NCBI RefSeq assembly: GCF_024626525.1
Contig: NZ_JANJGU010000003.1
Location: forward strand, 279,911-343,910
Reading direction: 5' to 3'
Source: Lederbergia panacisoli
GTDB taxonomy: Bacteria > Bacillota > Bacilli > Bacillales > Bacillaceae_C
DNA length: 64,000 nucleotides
Shown here piece by piece: positions 36,844-45,307 of this stretch (the first letter of the stretch is position 1; the number at the start of each line of letters is the position of its first letter). The position numbers were made by a program, and so were the translations under genes. A model generated the notes under the pieces. That model did no database searches, was not told where the DNA came from, and saw only the letters and a list, made by a program, of their open reading frames with translations.

Positions 36844-38043
36844 ATGAATATAAAATTATTACCAACTATCATAGTTAAATATTTGATTCGTTCTGCCTTT
36901 TTTTTGTTTTCTTTACTATTTCCAGTTAATGAAAAAAAAATCACCTTCGCTTCATATCGATCAGTAAAACTTGAAGGTAATCTACAATTTATATATCAGG
37001 AAATGGCGAATGAATATAAGGATATTACCTTAAGCATTCTTATGAAGAAATTTAATGGGTCATTTTTTGGTAAACTAGATTATGTATGGCATATGCTGAA
37101 AGCTTGTTATGCACTTGCTACTTCTAAATTTTTCATTATTGATGACTTTTATTTTCCTGTTTATGTTATAAAGCCTCGTAAAGGTACAGAGATTATCCAA
37201 CTCTGGCATGCGCCTGGAGCATTTAAAAAGTTCGGATTAAGCACAATAGGGAAATCGTTTGGGACAAGTAAAGAATATTTAAAGCATGTCCCAATTCATT
37301 CGAATTATTCGAGGGTATATGTAAGTTCACAAAAAGTAGTTCCGTATTATGCTGATGCATTTGGGTTGCCGGAGGAAAGTATATTTCCGCTAGGGGTGCC
37401 GCGAACAGATTTCTTTTTTGACCATGATAAAATGAACGATAGTGTCAATAAGTTCTATTTAAGGTTTCCTGAACTAATAAATAAAAAACTTATATTATAT
37501 GCTCCAACTTATCGCGGAGATAGCCATAATCAGGACCATTTTAATTGTCCTATTGATATTCCCCTATTAAGAGAAATTGTAGGAGATGAGTATGCTCTTA
37601 TAATAAATTTGCATCCGTATATGAAGAAGAGCATCAATATTAATAAAAAAGATGAAAATTTTGCTTTCCTAATGAATGGAGAGTTTAGCATTGAAGATTT
37701 ATTAGCAGCAACAGACATATTGATAACTGACTATTCTTCAGTAATATTTGATTATAGTATTCTTGAAAAGCCTATGGCGTTTTATGCGACAGAGCTCGAA
37801 GACTATAAAGAGGAACGGGATTTTTATTTCGATTACGAATCCTTTATACCTGGACCACTTTTTACTGAAACTCAATCACTCGGAAAGTGGATTTATGAAG
37901 GTGTTTTTAATAAAGCGGAAATTTCAAAATTCAAAAATGAATTTTTTGATTTTATAGATGGAAATGCTAGTAAACGAATAGTGGACCATTTACAAGGTAA
38001 AGAGGTCGCTGAACAAAAGAAAGAGTTGCTATCAAACGTTTAA
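36844..38043 (+). CDS. CDP-ribitol/CDP-glycerol transferase, TarL/TarK-like (copy A)
   Basis: A 399-residue TagB/TagF-family transferase. It has a hydrophobic N-terminus (PTIIVKYLIRSAFFLFSLLF) and the motifs FASYRSVKLEGN, IIQLWHAPGAFKKFGLST (catalytic His), GVPRTDFFFD, ILYAPTYRGDSH, INLHPYMKK (second His), LITDYSSVIFDY and PGPLF. The start at 36844 is chosen because the paralog at 51312 begins at exactly the matching residue; an earlier in-frame start would overlap tarJ by 34 bases. It follows tarIJ at short distance, so ribitol phosphate is the likely substrate. Primase or polymerase activity cannot be told from sequence. Confidence 0.86.
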   Translation: MNIKLLPTIIVKYLIRSAFFLFSLLFPVNEKKITFASYRSVKLEGNLQFIYQEMANEYKDITLSILMKKFNGSFFGKLDYVWHMLKACYALATSKFFIIDDFYFPVYVIKPRKGTEIIQLWHAPGAFKKFGLSTIGKSFGTSKEYLKHVPIHSNYSRVYVSSQKVVPYYADAFGLPEESIFPLGVPRTDFFFDHDKMNDSVNKFYLRFPELINKKLILYAPTYRGDSHNQDHFNCPIDIPLLREIVGDEYALIINLHPYMKKSININKKDENFAFLMNGEFSIEDLLAATDILITDYSSVIFDYSILEKPMAFYATELEDYKEERDFYFDYESFIPGPLFTETQSLGKWIYEGVFNKAEISKFKNEFFDFIDGNASKRIVDHLQGKEVAEQKKELLSNV

Positions 38044-38099
38044 CAAAAAACAATCGGACTTATGTTAAAAATACTCTTAGATAATAAGGAGACAATATA

Positions 38100-39887
38100 A
38101 TGGAAGAAAGTTTTGAGCCAAATCTTTCGCAAGAAGATGAATCCAATGACTTATTTGACTCATTACCTGCAAAAGAGCAAGATAAGTACCTCGGAGACAT
38201 CCATGCCAAAATTACTTCGTTAACTTGGAATGGAACTATTTTAAAACTTGAAGGATATTCTTATATTGAAGGAATTACCTTGAAAAATTACTCAGATATA
38301 AGAAAAAACCTACTACTGATTAACGAAGAGGGGGAACATTTAAGATTCGTCCTTGAAGATATCGTAGTATCAGAAATTAAGTGTGATAAAATCGACAGCA
38401 AATACAATTGGGCCGGATTTAAGGGGACAATTAACTTTGCAAAGTCAGCGGAAAGTAAGCCGTTGTTGCCAGGAAAATATCAAACATATATTGAACTTGA
38501 ATATATAAAAAACAATCAAGTTTTAATTGCACGAAAAACCCCGCTTGGTGATATTCGCAGGTTTTTGAAAAATGATTTTCATAGCTCGCAAATGGAATAT
38601 TTCTCGGCCAAGAACCAGATTGTAAGCAATTTAATGGTCACATATGATGTGAATTCTAAAAGTATGCTATTGGAATCCATAAAAATAAGAAGCATTAATC
38701 CAAGCTTATTATATGGAGATATTAAAAATAAGACGAAACCACCGGGAAGGATATACCGTTTATTTAGATCCATAGTGTTTCAAATCTTATATTTGTTGTT
38801 CCATATATTCCCTGTGAATTCCAAAAGAATTTTATTTGCTTCTGACAGCAGGGCTGAAATAGGCGGAAATCAAAAATTTGTATATGAAGAAATGATCAGC
38901 AGAAATCTAGATTTTGATTATAAATTCATGTTTAAAGAAAATAGCTTTGTTAAAAAAAGCCCAATTGAGATTATGAAGTTAGCCTATTATTGTGCAACTT
39001 CAAGATTCATTCTTTTGGAAGAAAATTACCCGATGATTTCTCCACTTACAATTAGAAAAAATGCAGATTTAGTTCAACTTTGGCATGGGGCCGGGGCATT
39101 TAAAAAATTCGGATACTCTCGTATGGGACAACCAGGTGGCCCAAAAATTAATTCTAAAGACCATCGAAATTACACAAAAGCGGTTGTAAGTACAAAAAAC
39201 GTTGCTACACACTATGCCGAGAGTTTTGACATTGATAAAGATACCATTTATCCATTAGGAGTCCCGCGTACTGATATCTTTTTTGATGAAGAGTATAAAG
39301 AGCAAAAAAGAAATGAGTTATATGAGCAATATCCTTTTCTAAAAGGAAAAAAAGTGATTTTATTTGCCCCAACCTTTAGAGGGAGAGGCAGAAAAGAAGC
39401 TCACTATCCAATGGAATACCTTAATTTTGAAAAGCTATATGAGAATTTAAAAGATGAATATGTGTTTTTATTTAAATTCCATTTCATCATTTTAAATAAG
39501 GTTACTATCCCTTATCAATATTCCGATTTCTTTTATGACTTCACCGATTATAGAGAGGTTAACGATCTATTATTGATTGCTGATTTACTAATAACCGATT
39601 ATTCTTCGATATGTTTTGAGTATTCTTTACTGGATAGACCGATGCTTTTCTTCGCCTATGATGTCGAAGAGTATATTAGCAAAAGAGGGTTTTACTATGA
39701 ATACCAATCATTCATCCCAGGAAATCTCGTAAAAACAAACAATGAAATGATTGATAAAATTGTCAATAAAGACTTCGCTGAGGAAAAGATAAAGCCATTT
39801 AGGGATTATTTCTTTGATTACCAAGATGGCAAAGCTAGTAAACGTGTAGTGGATCGAATAATTTTAAACGAGAATGATGAAGAATAA
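38100..39887 (+). CDS. CDP-polyol transferase with N-terminal beta-rich domain (TarL-like polymerase)
   Basis: The 595-residue protein has an N-terminal beta-rich region (about 28-190, with repeated LxGYSYIEGI and LPGKYQTYIELEY patterns) and a C-terminal TagF/TarL-type transferase domain. Motifs in the latter are LVQLWHGAGAFKKFGYSRMG (catalytic His), LGVPRTDIFFD, ILFAPTFRGRGRKE, FKFHFII (second His), LITDYSSICFEY and PGNLV. The extra N-terminal domain is seen in large poly(ribitol or glycerol phosphate) polymerases and may position the acceptor. AAGGAGA precedes ATG 38100. It lies 56 bases after the copy-A transferase, probably in the same operon, so it is a candidate main-chain ribitol polymerase. 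Confidence 0.85.
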   Translation: MEESFEPNLSQEDESNDLFDSLPAKEQDKYLGDIHAKITSLTWNGTILKLEGYSYIEGITLKNYSDIRKNLLLINEEGEHLRFVLEDIVVSEIKCDKIDSKYNWAGFKGTINFAKSAESKPLLPGKYQTYIELEYIKNNQVLIARKTPLGDIRRFLKNDFHSSQMEYFSAKNQIVSNLMVTYDVNSKSMLLESIKIRSINPSLLYGDIKNKTKPPGRIYRLFRSIVFQILYLLFHIFPVNSKRILFASDSRAEIGGNQKFVYEEMISRNLDFDYKFMFKENSFVKKSPIEIMKLAYYCATSRFILLEENYPMISPLTIRKNADLVQLWHGAGAFKKFGYSRMGQPGGPKINSKDHRNYTKAVVSTKNVATHYAESFDIDKDTIYPLGVPRTDIFFDEEYKEQKRNELYEQYPFLKGKKVILFAPTFRGRGRKEAHYPMEYLNFEKLYENLKDEYVFLFKFHFIILNKVTIPYQYSDFFYDFTDYREVNDLLLIADLLITDYSSICFEYSLLDRPMLFFAYDVEEYISKRGFYYEYQSFIPGNLVKTNNEMIDKIVNKDFAEEKIKPFRDYFFDYQDGKASKRVVDRIILNENDEE

Positions 39888-39970
39888 TTTGTGTTTATTT
39901 AAAGGTATTACTATGCTTTCGTGAAGATTGATTGTTAGGATACCTTTATTTTTTTAAGGGGGCTTTTCAT

Positions 39971-41503
39971 ATGCAGACACACCAGTGGCTTTCCCATGTC
40001 ACCCCTGATATCGTGACAGAAGCACGTGGAACAAACCTAGATGCTTATTTACTTGCGGTAGAGGGCTGGAGAAGGGGACTAGAATTAAGATGGTCTTCCA
40101 GAAAAGTAAAGAAAAGAGGAGTGCATGCTCCGGGACGTTTATTTACTTTAACGAACGGAAATAAAACACATACCTTTTATAAAACAAGAGGGGACCATTG
40201 TACTCAACAAGCTGTAGATATAGGAAATAATAAAAATTTAACAAAAGAATGGTTGTCAGAACGTGGAGTTCAAGTGCCTGAAGGTAAACGATTTTTAGCT
40301 GAAAATTCAAATGACGAAATAATCAATTATGCTGCTGACATCGAATATCCTGTTGTATTAAAGCCAACAAAAGGCGATCAAGGTGTTGGGGTAGTTGCCA
40401 ACATTAAAAACGAGGAGCATTTAATCCAATCCCTTAAGTATGTTCGAGGAGATCTTAAATTTTCTGATGTTCTTCTTGAAAAGTTTATTGAAGGGGAAGA
40501 GTACCGTATTTTTGTTGTCGACAATAAGGTTATTGCTGCCATTAAGAGAATTCCAGCAAATGTGGTCGGTGACGGTATTAGCACCATAAGATCTTTAATA
40601 GCACAAAAAAATAAAGAGAGAAAAAAGAATCCGCGTTTATATAGCTGTTTAATTAAAATTGACCACGAGGTGGAAAGTTTCACAAAAATGGCTGGGTTCA
40701 CATTGGACAGTATTCCTAATAAAGGTGAACAAATATTTCTTAGGGCAAATACAAATGTATCAACGGGAGGAGATTCTGTTGATGTATTGGACGAATTGCC
40801 AATGGAAATTAAAAACGTGGCCATTAAAACATTGCAAGTAATGCCTGGATTGCCACATGCTGGTGTAGATGTGATTATTAATCAAAACGCGCCAATAGAA
40901 AAAGCCGGGGTTGTAATTGAGATAAACCCTGTTCCACAAATTGGTTCTTTAGTTTTTCCTATGATTGGACAAGCTCGTGATGTTCCAGGAGCCATTATTG
41001 ATTATTATTTCCCTGAAACAAAGGATAAGAAAATATATAATCCGAATGTATATTTTGACTTAAAAGTAGTTCTTGAGCCATTATTAAATAAAACGGCCAG
41101 TGAGGTTATTGTCACACCACCGCCATTGGAAGAAGTAGTAGGGAAAAAATACGTTGTTTCCGGTGATATAAAAGGTGATGGCTATGCTAGATGGATTAGA
41201 AAGATAGCTCTTGAAGCAGACTTGTTTGGATATATAAAAGCCTTGAAAAATGGCAACTATGAAATTATTGTAGGCGGCACCGAAGAGGCTGCAAATACCT
41301 TTAAAAATAAATGCACAAAATGGAAGTCAAAAAATATAAAAGTAGTATCAGAGGAAACTTGGAAGAAGCCGATAAAAGTGGGCTACCAAATATTGAAAGA
41401 GCCTGATAAAACGGCTAAACAGAAACCTGCTCCTCCAAAACCTGCTCCAAAACAAAAGAAAAAGTTAACCTGGAAACAAAAAATTAAAATTTTGATTTCG
41501 TAA
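39971..41503 (+). CDS. ATP-grasp ligase with C-terminal acylphosphatase-like domain
   Basis: This protein of about 510 residues has an ATP-grasp fold at about 90-355 and an acylphosphatase-like stretch at about 390-457. ATP-grasp motifs are YPVVLKPTKGDQGVGVVANI, VLLEKFIEGEEYRIFVVD, PANVVGDGISTI and VIEINPVPQIG, the style of cyanophycin synthetase or GshAB-type amino acid ligases. The second stretch includes GDGYARWIRKIALEADLFGYIKA, then a basic Pro/Lys tail. ATP-grasp enzymes join a carboxylate to an amine or similar group through an acyl phosphate. ATG 39971 follows AAGGGGGC; the in-frame start at 39932 lacks a ribosome binding site. It closes the tar operon before a terminator, so it may modify a WTA precursor or wall peptide. 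The substrate is unknown. Confidence 0.78.
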   Translation: MQTHQWLSHVTPDIVTEARGTNLDAYLLAVEGWRRGLELRWSSRKVKKRGVHAPGRLFTLTNGNKTHTFYKTRGDHCTQQAVDIGNNKNLTKEWLSERGVQVPEGKRFLAENSNDEIINYAADIEYPVVLKPTKGDQGVGVVANIKNEEHLIQSLKYVRGDLKFSDVLLEKFIEGEEYRIFVVDNKVIAAIKRIPANVVGDGISTIRSLIAQKNKERKKNPRLYSCLIKIDHEVESFTKMAGFTLDSIPNKGEQIFLRANTNVSTGGDSVDVLDELPMEIKNVAIKTLQVMPGLPHAGVDVIINQNAPIEKAGVVIEINPVPQIGSLVFPMIGQARDVPGAIIDYYFPETKDKKIYNPNVYFDLKVVLEPLLNKTASEVIVTPPPLEEVVGKKYVVSGDIKGDGYARWIRKIALEADLFGYIKALKNGNYEIIVGGTEEAANTFKNKCTKWKSKNIKVVSEETWKKPIKVGYQILKEPDKTAKQKPAPPKPAPKQKKKLTWKQKIKILIS

Positions 41504-41517
41504 ATTGAATGATAACG

Positions 41518-41548
41518 GGACTCCACTATATGGGTGGGGTCTTTTTTC
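41518..41548 (+). terminator. Terminator after the ATP-grasp gene
   Basis: GGACTCCAC pairs with GGTGGGGTC, followed by six T. Confidence 0.82.
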
Positions 41549-41564
41549 CTTTTTGCTCTTGGTT

Positions 41565-41805
41565 TTCGTGTAGGTATGAGAATAAATAGGCGGAGAATTT
41601 CCGGTTAATGTATGTAGAGGAAGCTTAAGAAGCAGAAATAAGCGGAGATATTCCGGTTAACCGCTCTAAATATAACTAAATCCCAAGATTTGGACCATAT
41701 AAACGGAAAATCTCCCCTTATTTTAAAGGAAATAGGGGTATTTCCTAAAATAAACGGAATTTCTCCGTTTACTTTCTGAAATCAACATTCAGTTATAACA
41801 GAGCC
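41565..41805. repeat. Dispersed ~250-bp repeat, copy 2
   Basis: Aligns over its full length with 18644-18893, in the same orientation. Each copy follows a terminator and lies in a gene-free gap. Confidence 0.9.
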
Positions 41806-41835
41806 GACTTTTAAAGAGGGGAAGAGCATATAGCT

Positions 41836-41982
41836 TTAATAAAAATAATGTCTATCTTCCGGCTCGTCTTTATATGGGTATTCTTTTTCTTCCTTGCGTT
41901 TCTCTTTTTTCTTTTTAATTTTCTGAGTCTCTTCTGAATTTGAAACAGTATTTTTAAATAGATTAAAGATCATTTCAAACAT
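41836..41982 (-). CDS. Small highly charged hypothetical protein (48 aa)
   Basis: The minus strand encodes 48 residues from ATG 41982, with GAGGTG spaced normally before it. The sequence starts with an amphipathic hydrophobic stretch (MFEMIFNLFKN), has a Lys/Glu-rich middle (KIKKKKEKRKEEKE) and ends Tyr/Asp-rich (PEDRHYFY). No domain is recognised. The ribosome binding site and clean start and stop favour a real micro-gene. It is divergent from the carboxypeptidase gene. Confidence 0.55.
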   Translation of the reverse strand: MFEMIFNLFKNTVSNSEETQKIKKKKEKRKEEKEYPYKDEPEDRHYFY

Positions 41983-42365
41983 TTGAAGCACCTCATCTCT
42001 AATATTTGTACAGTTACCATACCATTGAGATATTCGGAAAACGTTAATAATGGGTTAATGTTTTGTGAAATTTCATTGAGGAGGATTTTTACCTTTTTTA
42101 AATCTGATTAAATACTAAACTTACATACTTCCCCAAAAAATTGTAATATTGTAGAGTAATAGTATCACCTACCCTTTTTTTATAGCTTCTATTCAGTTTT
42201 GGAAAGTTTTATTGGTAGTGGTATTACTAATTTTACCCAATGTGTATGAAGAATAAAATGAAACAAAAGTCCTGTGAATTTGTAATGCTTACTTCACAAA
42301 TGAAAGATAATTGCCGATATATTAATGTGATAGACAATTTTTTAATAGAAAACCAGGGGGAAAAC
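41983..42365 (+). other. Intergenic leader of the M14 carboxypeptidase
   Basis: No gene or clear RNA element is seen. An in-frame extension to an ATG at 42240 exists but has no ribosome binding site. GCCGATAT at 42313-42320 equals a sigma-D -10 box but lacks a matching -35. Confidence 0.4.
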
Positions 42366-44171
42366 ATGCACAAATTAAGAACAGTCATCATTGTATTTGT
42401 ATTCTTACTATCTACTTTTTCTTTTAATGGACAGCCGGAAGCGGCGGCTAATATTGTGAACCCAAACAAAGTATATTCCTATGACCAGATGGTGAAGGAT
42501 ATTAAAAAGTTGGGAAAAACATATCCTGATTTAATTACATATAAAGTGATTGGAAAATCTGAGTATGGCAGAGATATTTATGCCGTGTCGCTAGGAAAGG
42601 GACCAGCGACTGCTTTTATTAATGGGGCCCACCATGGTCGTGAATGGATCACGACTAATTTAAATATGTATATGATTGAGGAGTATGCAAAAGCGTACAA
42701 AAAAAATAGTAAAATAAAAGGCTATAATGCTAGAAATATATTAAATTCGACTACGATTTGGTTTGTGCCAATGGTAAATCCGGATGGTGTGACGCTTCAA
42801 CAGCAAGGACTAAAAGCATTTCCGAAAAGCAAACATGCGTCCCTTATTAAAATGAATAAAGGAAGTACAAACTTCAAGCGTTGGAAGGCAAATGCTAAAG
42901 GAATAGACTTAAACCGTCAATATAATGCTGGGTGGAAGACAATCGTTAACAGTCCAAAAGGTCCAAGTTATGCCCATTTCAAAGGCTATAGTCCAGCAAG
43001 TGCTGCTGAAGTAAAGGCTGTTTTAAAGCTGGATGCAGAAATCAATGCTGAAATGGCAGTAGCCTATCATAGCAGTGGGAGAATCCTATACTGGAATTAT
43101 AAGCAGGACAAGGCAACTTATAAGAGGGACCTTGTATATGCTCGTGCCATCAATAAATTAACCGGGTATCCATTAGTGAATGCTGGTAAAAATCCATCTG
43201 GCGGCGGTTATACTGACTGGTTTATCCAAGCGAAAAAACGTCCAGGCTTTACGCCAGAAATCTCCCGGCCTGTTTATGAGTCTAGCCCGCCAATATCAGA
43301 GTTTAAGGGCGCATGGAAGGAAAACCAAGCAGTTGGACTTTATGTGGCCCAAGAAAGTGCAAAGCTGTATGATGCGCGAAAGAAAAAAGAAGCGGAAAAG
43401 CTAGCATCTTCATTTAAGTCACTTAAGACAAAAGCGAGCAAGCTGAAAAGTTCATATTATACGAATGTGAAAAAGGAATCTGATTTAAAAATAACGAAAT
43501 CCTTTAATGATCTGTATTCCTCTGTCGTTAAAGAGTCTAAAAAACTGGAAGCAAAAGCAGCTAAAATTCCAAAGAAACATCGGAAACAAATCGATTCCTA
43601 TATAACATCGATAAATGGATATAAAAATTACGCAAAATCATATATGGATGCGGTTAATGCAGGAAATGCACTCGTAACCTCTACGAAGAGCCTTGATAAA
43701 TTATTTGTAGATGGCAAGTTGAACTCAACAACAATATCCAAACAAAAACAACTGATTAAATCTACCACGGCTGCAGAGAAAAAAGTAAATAAGATGTACG
43801 GGAAAACGCCAAGATCTTTAGCTAAGAAAAAATATATTACGCCTGCAAGCATATTGACTAAGAACGTTCAATATGAAATTGATCGCTACAACTTAACGTT
43901 GCAGATTGAAAAAGATGTTAATATGAAAAAGATCGATACAGCAAAAGCAAACCTTGCTAAGCTAACTAAATTAGAAGCGTCTAGTAAAAAAGCAAAAACA
44001 GATGGAAATAAAAAATATCCAGGTAAATATAAAACATATAAGAAAACCGAAGATTTACTGAAGAAAATGAAAGCAAAAGTCGAGGCTAGTATTAAAAAAT
44101 TGGAGAAGGAATTAGAACCGAAGGAAGAGCCGGTTGACGAGGAGACCCCAGTAGAAGAGAATACGAAGTAA
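42366..44171 (+). CDS. Secreted M14-family zinc carboxypeptidase with long helical tail
   Basis: The 601-residue protein has a signal peptide (about 1-27, ending EAAA) and an M14 catalytic domain (about 35-340). Zinc ligands are in GAHHGREW (HxxE, about 87-91) and AYHSSG (about 233). IDLNRQYNAGW carries substrate Arg/Asn, and the catalytic Glu is in TPEISRP (about 296). A Lys/Ala/Ser-rich helical or coiled region of about 250 residues ends in an acidic tail (EPKEEPVDEETPVEE). M14 enzymes trim C-terminal residues, and several Bacillus relatives act on gamma-D-Glu-DAP wall peptides. The ATG at 42366 follows CAGGGGGAAAA and restores the signal peptide. The helical tail may bind the wall. Confidence 0.88.
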   Translation: MHKLRTVIIVFVFLLSTFSFNGQPEAAANIVNPNKVYSYDQMVKDIKKLGKTYPDLITYKVIGKSEYGRDIYAVSLGKGPATAFINGAHHGREWITTNLNMYMIEEYAKAYKKNSKIKGYNARNILNSTTIWFVPMVNPDGVTLQQQGLKAFPKSKHASLIKMNKGSTNFKRWKANAKGIDLNRQYNAGWKTIVNSPKGPSYAHFKGYSPASAAEVKAVLKLDAEINAEMAVAYHSSGRILYWNYKQDKATYKRDLVYARAINKLTGYPLVNAGKNPSGGGYTDWFIQAKKRPGFTPEISRPVYESSPPISEFKGAWKENQAVGLYVAQESAKLYDARKKKEAEKLASSFKSLKTKASKLKSSYYTNVKKESDLKITKSFNDLYSSVVKESKKLEAKAAKIPKKHRKQIDSYITSINGYKNYAKSYMDAVNAGNALVTSTKSLDKLFVDGKLNSTTISKQKQLIKSTTAAEKKVNKMYGKTPRSLAKKKYITPASILTKNVQYEIDRYNLTLQIEKDVNMKKIDTAKANLAKLTKLEASSKKAKTDGNKKYPGKYKTYKKTEDLLKKMKAKVEASIKKLEKELEPKEEPVDEETPVEENTK

Positions 44172-44181
44172 CTCTAAATTT

Positions 44182-44226
44182 AAAATCCGAATTTTTCGTA
44201 TGCGATGGAAATTCGGATTTTTTTTA
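44182..44226 (+). terminator. M14 gene terminator
   Basis: AAATCCGAATTT pairs with AAATTCGGATTT, followed by a T-run of more than eight. Confidence 0.9.
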
Positions 44227-44240
44227 TTGATAGGTTTCGC

Positions 44241-44377
44241 TAATTGATGAATTTTCCGTAAGAATTGATGAAAATCGGACGGCGATTGGTGAGAATTTTA
44301 AGTTGATTGGTGAAATTAGAGTGGAGAATGGTGAGAATTCATTTAGAATTGATGAAATTAATCAACAATTGGTGAAT
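44241..44377. repeat. AATTGRTGAAA repeat cluster (irregular)
   Basis: At least six (A)ATTG(G/A)TGA cores occur here, spaced irregularly, matching the core of the 42-bp array between tagA and tagO. It is followed by a short hairpin AAAAGTCACGTGCCAGCGAC, related to a block in the 55-kb repeat. Confidence 0.75.
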
Positions 44378-44466
44378 ATGAAAAAAGTCACGTGCCAGCG
44401 ACTTTTCTCCTTTTAAAGAAGGTATAGTTAATTGGTAAGAATTTTTATTTAAGAGAATCCGCTTTT

Positions 44467-44505
44467 AAAATCCGAATTTCGTATGTGAGCGAAATTCGGA
44501 TTTTC
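44467..44505 (-). terminator. Hairpin terminator beyond the SH3 pseudogene
   Basis: GAAAATCCGAATTTC pairs with GAAATTCGGATTTT. It is almost the same stem as the terminators at 44182 and 45265. The T-run is short on the minus strand. Confidence 0.65.
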
Positions 44506-44518
44506 TTTAATAAATTTG

Positions 44519-45154
44519 TTACTCTAACTCCAATTCATTTCCATTCACATACCCTACTCGTCCAGAAATATTTACTTTATACCATTCACCCGATTTAGAA
44601 AGATAGCTTAATGTTTCACCTTTATGAATAGTTGCTAGACGAAATGCTTCATTATTTGATTTCTTTGAATATATTTGAACCTCGTTGGAAAGTTTTATTT
44701 TTCCTATTGGCAAATCCTTATTAGTTGTTTCTGGTATGTTAGCACTTAAAATAGGAGCGGTGGATTGTTTCTTTACATAGGCTTTTGATGCTCCGAATAA
44801 TACCTCATGCATCGTTGAATTTTCTTTTAATCTAGGAAATACTTGGCCTTTCTATAAAGTTCCCATTTTAATATATTTTCCTTTTGTTTTCTTATAAATG
44901 GCTATGTTGGATTTTTTCGTTTCAAAATACTTTATTTCTTTGCTGAACTGCAACACTGCATCGTTTTTATTAATATAGCCGATCCTCTGTCCTACTTGTA
45001 TTTTATAATAATCACCTTTCAAAGAATCAACGTAGACAGTTTGTCCCTTGAGCAATGAGGCAAATGTTTTTCCTTTCGCAGAAGCTGATTGTTTGATGGC
45101 TATATTCTTGCTTGCTTTGGCAACCCCATTCTTTTTAAGTGATGATTTTATCAT
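44519..45154 (-). pseudogene. SH3-domain protein interrupted by an in-frame amber stop
   Basis: A single minus-strand frame runs from ATG 45154 (ribosome binding site GGGGGAGA) to 44519, broken by one TAG at 44852-44854. The part before the stop (100 aa) holds one bacterial SH3-like module (SLLKGQTVYVDSLKGDYYKI) and the start of a second. The same frame continues KGQVFPRLKEN and a further SH3 module (TIHKGETLSYLSKSGEWYKV). MGTL-stop-KGQ lines up with SLLKGQ in the first module, so the TAG replaces a residue such as Leu (TTG to TAG). There is no signal peptide, unusual for a wall-binding SH3 protein, so the 5' end may also be lost. An alternative is that the two halves are made separately. Confidence 0.75.
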
Positions 45155-45264
45155 TGAATCTCCCCCTGTTAGAAAAAGGTAACCTTTATCATATTAGTTC
45201 TTTTTGCATAATAGGTATATAGAATTTTGTGTGTTATTTAAGAGGATAATAGAAAAAAGAAATA

Positions 45265-45306
45265 AAAAATCCGAATTTTAGACCCAGTCCAAAATTCGGA
45301 TTTTCT
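45265..45306 (-). terminator. Terminator of the second subtilisin gene
   Basis: AAAATCCGAATTTT pairs with AAAATTCGGATTTT on the minus strand, followed by a T-run, two bases after the stop. Confidence 0.88.
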
Positions 45307-45307
45307 T

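Noticed and set aside
42313-42320. Sigma-D promoter for the M14 gene
   Set aside because: GCCGATAT matches the -10 fully, but no TAAA-like -35 lies 14-16 bases upstream.
42240-42365. N-terminal extension of the M14 carboxypeptidase to the upstream ATG
   Set aside because: The extension lacks a ribosome binding site and would bury the signal peptide that starts at 42366 after CAGGGGG.
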